Assembly (NCBI RefSeq): GCF_000203815.1
Contig: NW_004457624.1
Location: forward strand, 744,001 to 808,000
Length of the DNA stretch: 64,000 nt
DNA from: Cavenderia fasciculata
Lineage: Eukaryota > Evosea > Eumycetozoa > Acytosteliales > Cavenderiaceae
Direction: 5' to 3'
Under the pieces are notes generated by a model. That model searched no databases, was not told the origin of the DNA, and worked only from the letters and a program-made list of their open reading frames with translations. Shown one piece after another: positions 59,821 to 64,000 of the stretch (position 1 is its first letter; each line of letters opens with the position of its first letter). The translations under genes were made by a program, and so were the position numbers.

Positions 59821-61744
59821 ATGGAATCAATAGTTAAAGATTGTATATCGAATATAACAGGTATTTGTAGAATATGTAATCAAAAGATAATATTATCATC
59901 TGATGATGTTAATGATGGAAGTGGTGTAACATCATCACATCAACAGACAATGATCAATCATTATTTAGATTGTATCGATTCATTTAAATCGGTATTGTTA
60001 AATATCAATTATAATAGTAAACTTGTCGATCATGATCATCAAGATAGTAATATTAGTAGTAGTTCAAGAAAGAGAAAGAAGATTGAAAATGTATCGCCAT
60101 CAGACCCGACAACTATTACATCTTCATCATCAAATCATTATTGTATGTTTTAAATTTATTCTACAATAATATTAGGGATATTAATAGATGTATACTAATG
60201 ATTACAATTATTGTATTATAGTTAAAGATTCATTATTTAGAGTATCAATGATATCAATATTACTACACGAACATTTTAATCAAAGTGTAATGAGTCTATT
60301 GATGACTTGTAAAGATGCTATGAAATGGAAGGATACTGTTGTATTCCCAAGCCTACCTTCTATTGATGCGATAGAATTGTACAAGAATAATGGAAGAATC
60401 AATCAACTACCTCGACGATACAATGGAGTATATATTATGAATTTTAGAGATAGAGAGTATTTCAAAGAGAATGTCGATGGTTTAATCAATCATCATTGTA
60501 GAGAACTAAACTATCTAATTGATGAACCGATACCAGCTGGATTTATACCAGATCACTTTACAAAGATTAGAGTGTGTGGAGAGATAGAAGTTGGATCAAT
60601 ACCACCATTCACAACTCACCTCTCTCTTGGGTTAGACAAGAACCAACAAGAGATTTATAAAGAACTCTTTCCAAATACATTAGAGGCACTCAATATCATA
60701 AATGAAGTGATTTGTAAACACTCAAACCTCGATGATCTCTTACCACACAATATAAGTGCGCTTGAAATAACATACAGTTTGGTGCAACCCTATCTCTTTA
60801 AACTCAAGAAACTAAATAGTCTCGCCATTCGAAACTTTGGACACAAAGACCATGACAATGAAAAGATAGAAATTCGCGCTGGAACTATACCAAATACAAT
60901 CGAACATTTAAATCTTCGTAATTGGACTTTTGAGAACGGATCGATCCCATCGAGTGTAAAGTACCTTGAAATCAACCTCACCAATAACCCATTCAGATCT
61001 ATCCCTCCTTCTGTCAAATACCTATATGGGTTTTGTTACGAACCGACAACACTCTTAAAAGGGTCAATTCCTTCATCCATCACAGATCTTGGTTTGGAGG
61101 GCCATTCGAGATAGATATCTCTGGAAGCATCCCATCGTCGGTCACCTCGTTGAAACTGGTAGAAGTTGAACATATTTCCATTTTACAAGAGCTGGATAAT
61201 ATTTCCAAACTATCCCTGACTCATTGTGAATTGAAACTCGATGCAAGTCAATCCCCAAAGAATATAGAGTATTTTGGCTTTTTTTCCAACTATATCCGTA
61301 CATCTATTCCACCTTCAACAAAATATTTGGATTATGGTATATTTCATGATAAACCCAAAGCCAATGATATTCCAAATGGAGTTACTCATATTAGATTTGG
61401 TAAGTTGTTCAATGGAATCTAGGAAAAGAACCGAATCGTTTAATGTTTAAAATATTAAGATTTTTATCTTTTATTATATTTTAGATATTGATCAAGCATT
61501 AGTTCCAAGATTTATTCCAGACAGTTGCGAGTATTTGGAATTTCCATACCACTATAACAAAGCACCACTTTGGAAGGCTATACCAAAACATTTGAAAGCT
61601 GTCTCTTGTAATCCTTGTTGTCAGAATATCAGCCAAAATATTCCGCCATCCATCAAACAAACATGCGCAAATATGCCTCATCAAGCAAGTATTTGGGCTG
61701 ACGACTTTATATTCAAGGAAGAAGACTGGTATCTAGAAATATAA
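59821..61744 (+). pseudogene. Zinc/F-box/FNIP tandem copy with one frameshift
   Basis: Exons 59821-60142, 60222-61399 and 61485-61744 by alignment with the upstream copy. Exon 2 loses one base near 61100: the sister reads LEGPF, here the frame gives LEGHSR-stop, while the next frame continues GPFEIDISGSIPSSVTSL. The length of exon 2 is one base short of what the phase-1 junctions need, which confirms a single-base loss. Everything else, including the zinc-type start (CRICNQK...MINHYLDC), splice sites and last exon, is intact. So either a recent null allele or a sequencing error. Confidence 0.6.
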
Positions 61745-61850
61745 CATCACTGAATAAAAAATTTACATAAAAATGACACAACAAATCTCATATCGGTATC
61801 TATCTTTTGAATACATATTCTTAAAGCTAACCGTATTTAAATTAAACTAA

Positions 61851-63786
61851 ATGGAATCAATAGTTAAAGATTGTATATCGAATATAACAGGTGTTTGTAG
61901 AATATGTAATCAAAAGATAATATTATCATCTGATGATGATGATGATATACATCAACAATCAATGATCAATCATTATTTAGATTGTGTCAATTCATTTAAA
62001 TCGGTATTGTTAAATATCAATAATAGTCGTAAACATGTCGATCATAGTAATAATCTTAAACATGTCGATGATAATCTTCATCAAGATATATTACGAAGAA
62101 AGAGAAAGAAGATATCATCAATGTCATCCTCCTCGACATCTATCCCTTCATCATCAACAAATCATTATTGTACGATATTTATTGTTAGTTATCTTCATCA
62201 TGATTGTTTACTAATGATTATTCTTGTATAGTTCAAGATTCATTATTAAGAATATCAATGATATCAATATTATATCGTGAAGATGATAACGAAAGTGTAA
62301 TGAATCTATTGATGACTTGTAAAGATGCTATGAAATGGAAGGATACTGTTGTATTCCCAAGATTACCTTCTATTAATACAATAGAATCGTACAAGAATAA
62401 TGGAAGAATCAATCAACTACCTCGACGATACAATAGAGTAGATATCGAGAGTCTATATTATGAATGTTAGATAGAGATTATTTCAAAAAGAATGTCGATG
62501 GTTTAATCAATCATCATTGTAGAGAACTAAACTATTTCATTAATGATCCAATACCAGCTGGATTTATACCAGATCACTTTACAAAGATTCAAGTTTGTGG
62601 ACGGATAGAGGTTGGATCAATACCACCATTTACAACACACCTTCTGATTGGGTCGTCGCGATACCCACAAGAGATATATAAAGAACTATTCCCAGATACA
62701 TTAGAGATGCTCGATACCGCGTACGGAGTGATTGGGGAACACTCAAACCTCGACGATCTTGTGCCACACAATATAAAGGTGCTTTATATTGCATCCAATT
62801 TGGTTCATCCCTATCTCTTAAAACTCAAGAACTTATATTTAATGACCACTTACGATATTCAAGATGGTGAAGGACATGGATATATTCGCATTGGAAATAT
62901 ACCCAAAACAATCGAGTATTTATATCTTAACAATTGTACAGTTGAGAGTGGATACACTCTTCCATCAAGTATCAAGTACTTCTCAATCAACCTCACTAAA
63001 AACTCACCCCAATGTATTCCCTCATCTGTAAAGTACCTATTTCTTGTTTGTCAAGGCCCTACAGTCCTCTTGAAAGGATGGGTCCCTTCGTCAGTAACAG
63101 ATCTCAGATTAGATGGCCAATTCCAACTAACAATAGGAAGCATCCCATCGTCAGTCATCACATTGTCACTGACTGGTTTTGATGTCTCCCCACACGCTTC
63201 AACCATTCCAGATAGCGTTAATTCATTAATTATCAATGGATTAGATTGTCAATTCGATGCAACTCTCTATACAAGTAGCATCAAGTATTTTGGTATGTTA
63301 GGAAAGTACCCTTTCTCAATCAAATCGTGTATTCCACCATCGACAAATTATTTTGATTACCAATCCAGCTATATATCTCAATGGAATGCCAATGATATTC
63401 CAAATGGAGTTACTCATATTAGATTGGGTATGTAACAAATCAGCAGATATCGTAATAGATTATATAGATATAACAGATATTTTATTTTCAACCAACTATT
63501 TATAGGGTATAACTTTAATAAAGAATTGATTACAGGTTTTATTCCAGACAGTTGTGAGTATTTGGAATTATCCTACATTTATAATGAAGCACCACTTTGG
63601 AAAGCTGTACCAAAACAATTAAAAACTATCCGTTGCAATCCAAAGTGTTCTGTGATGAGCAAAAATATTCCAGCTTCTATCAACCAAACACCTAAAACCA
63701 GGGCACATGAAGGAGGGAGTACATGGGATGCTAACTTTAGATACCTTGGTTTATGGAGAAAGACAGACTGGTATATGAATATTTAA
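61851..63786 (+). pseudogene. Zinc/F-box/FNIP tandem copy with mosaic junction and frame break
   Basis: Exons 61851-62169, 62232-63427 and 63506-63786 by alignment. The first exon matches the right-cluster subtype. In exon 2 the reading frame stops at 62470 after RVDIESLYYEC; the other frame resumes from 62464 with LDRDYFKKNVDGLINHH. The sequence around 62440-62465 looks like a join of two versions found in sister genes (RVDIKSDRD type and VYIMNFRD type), so the frame loss seems to come from recombination between copies rather than from a random indel. FNIP repeats and the last exon are intact. Confidence 0.6.
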
Positions 63787-64000
63787 CAAATAAAAGAAGA
63801 ATAGTCAAAAATAAATAAACAGAAGAATTAAATAAATAATTTATTATACTTTTTTAACACCAGCATTCAAAAAGAGAGAGGTTGATATGTGTCTACTCGA
63901 CACCAATAACTCACTAATTTAATTAATTATATTTGCTCTCTACACTCAAACAAAGAGTAATCAATTAACTTTGTTTTATTTTTTAAAGCGTTAAATTGTA
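63787..64000. other. Right-end spacer
   Basis: AT-rich sequence after the last tandem copy. No gene seen; the start of a further copy could lie just beyond the window. Confidence 0.4.

Noticed and set aside
1-64000. CRISPR arrays, insertion sequences, retrotransposons
   Set aside because: Looked for spaced direct repeats, reverse transcriptase or transposase text and terminal repeats; none seen. The simple repeats are ordinary microsatellites.

Overview
The window looks like a dictyostelid (social amoeba) chromosome segment. The DNA is AT-rich with short introns that begin GTATGT or GTAAGT and end in T-rich/AG. Proteins carry Asn/Gln/Ser homopolymers, stops are mostly TAA, FNIP-repeat proteins are abundant, and there are large modular polyketide synthases. 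I cannot name the species. All exon coordinates are my own splice reconstructions, made by joining reading frames at GT/AG sites and checking phase arithmetic; treat them as models.

Left part (0-7.7 kb): an F-box/FNIP gene, a PlsC-type acyltransferase (minus), an extended HIBCH-family protein (minus; possible mitoribosomal mS47), then a frame-broken minus-strand stretch ending in an inverted copy of a FNIP-gene first exon. From 7.97 to 16.7 kb lies a tandem cluster of three-exon genes encoding a C-x2-C...H-x3-C zinc-type N terminus, a basic linker, an F-box-like segment and FNIP repeats. Two units are fused into one long gene, two are normal, and one survives as a first-exon relic.

Middle part (16.7-39 kb): mostly single-copy cellular genes: TRAPPC13, a type I membrane protein, a broken and an intact F-box/FNIP gene, the chaperonin subunit CCT4, mitochondrial TrpRS, an unrecognised helical protein, a HotDog thioesterase, and a polytopic membrane protein with an Asn-rich N terminus. 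A 4.6-kb stretch without a credible gene (31.8-36.4 kb) contains a 118-nt nested inverted repeat that could be a structured RNA.

Polyketide region (39.2-56.2 kb): two minus-strand iterative type I PKS genes, KS-AT-DH-(degenerate MT)-ER-KR-ACP, with an F-box-like gene between them on the plus strand. The first PKS looks catalytically complete. The second has Gln in place of the first KS catalytic His and two mutually compensating frameshifts flanking much of its DH domain. The AT regions of the two genes, intron included, are far more alike than the rest, which suggests recent gene conversion.

Right end (57.5-64 kb): a second tandem FNIP cluster with a different C-x2-C...H-x3-C N terminus: a last-exon relic, one intact gene and two genes with frame breaks. 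The tandem copies show duplication, fusion, inversion, mosaicism and decay side by side.
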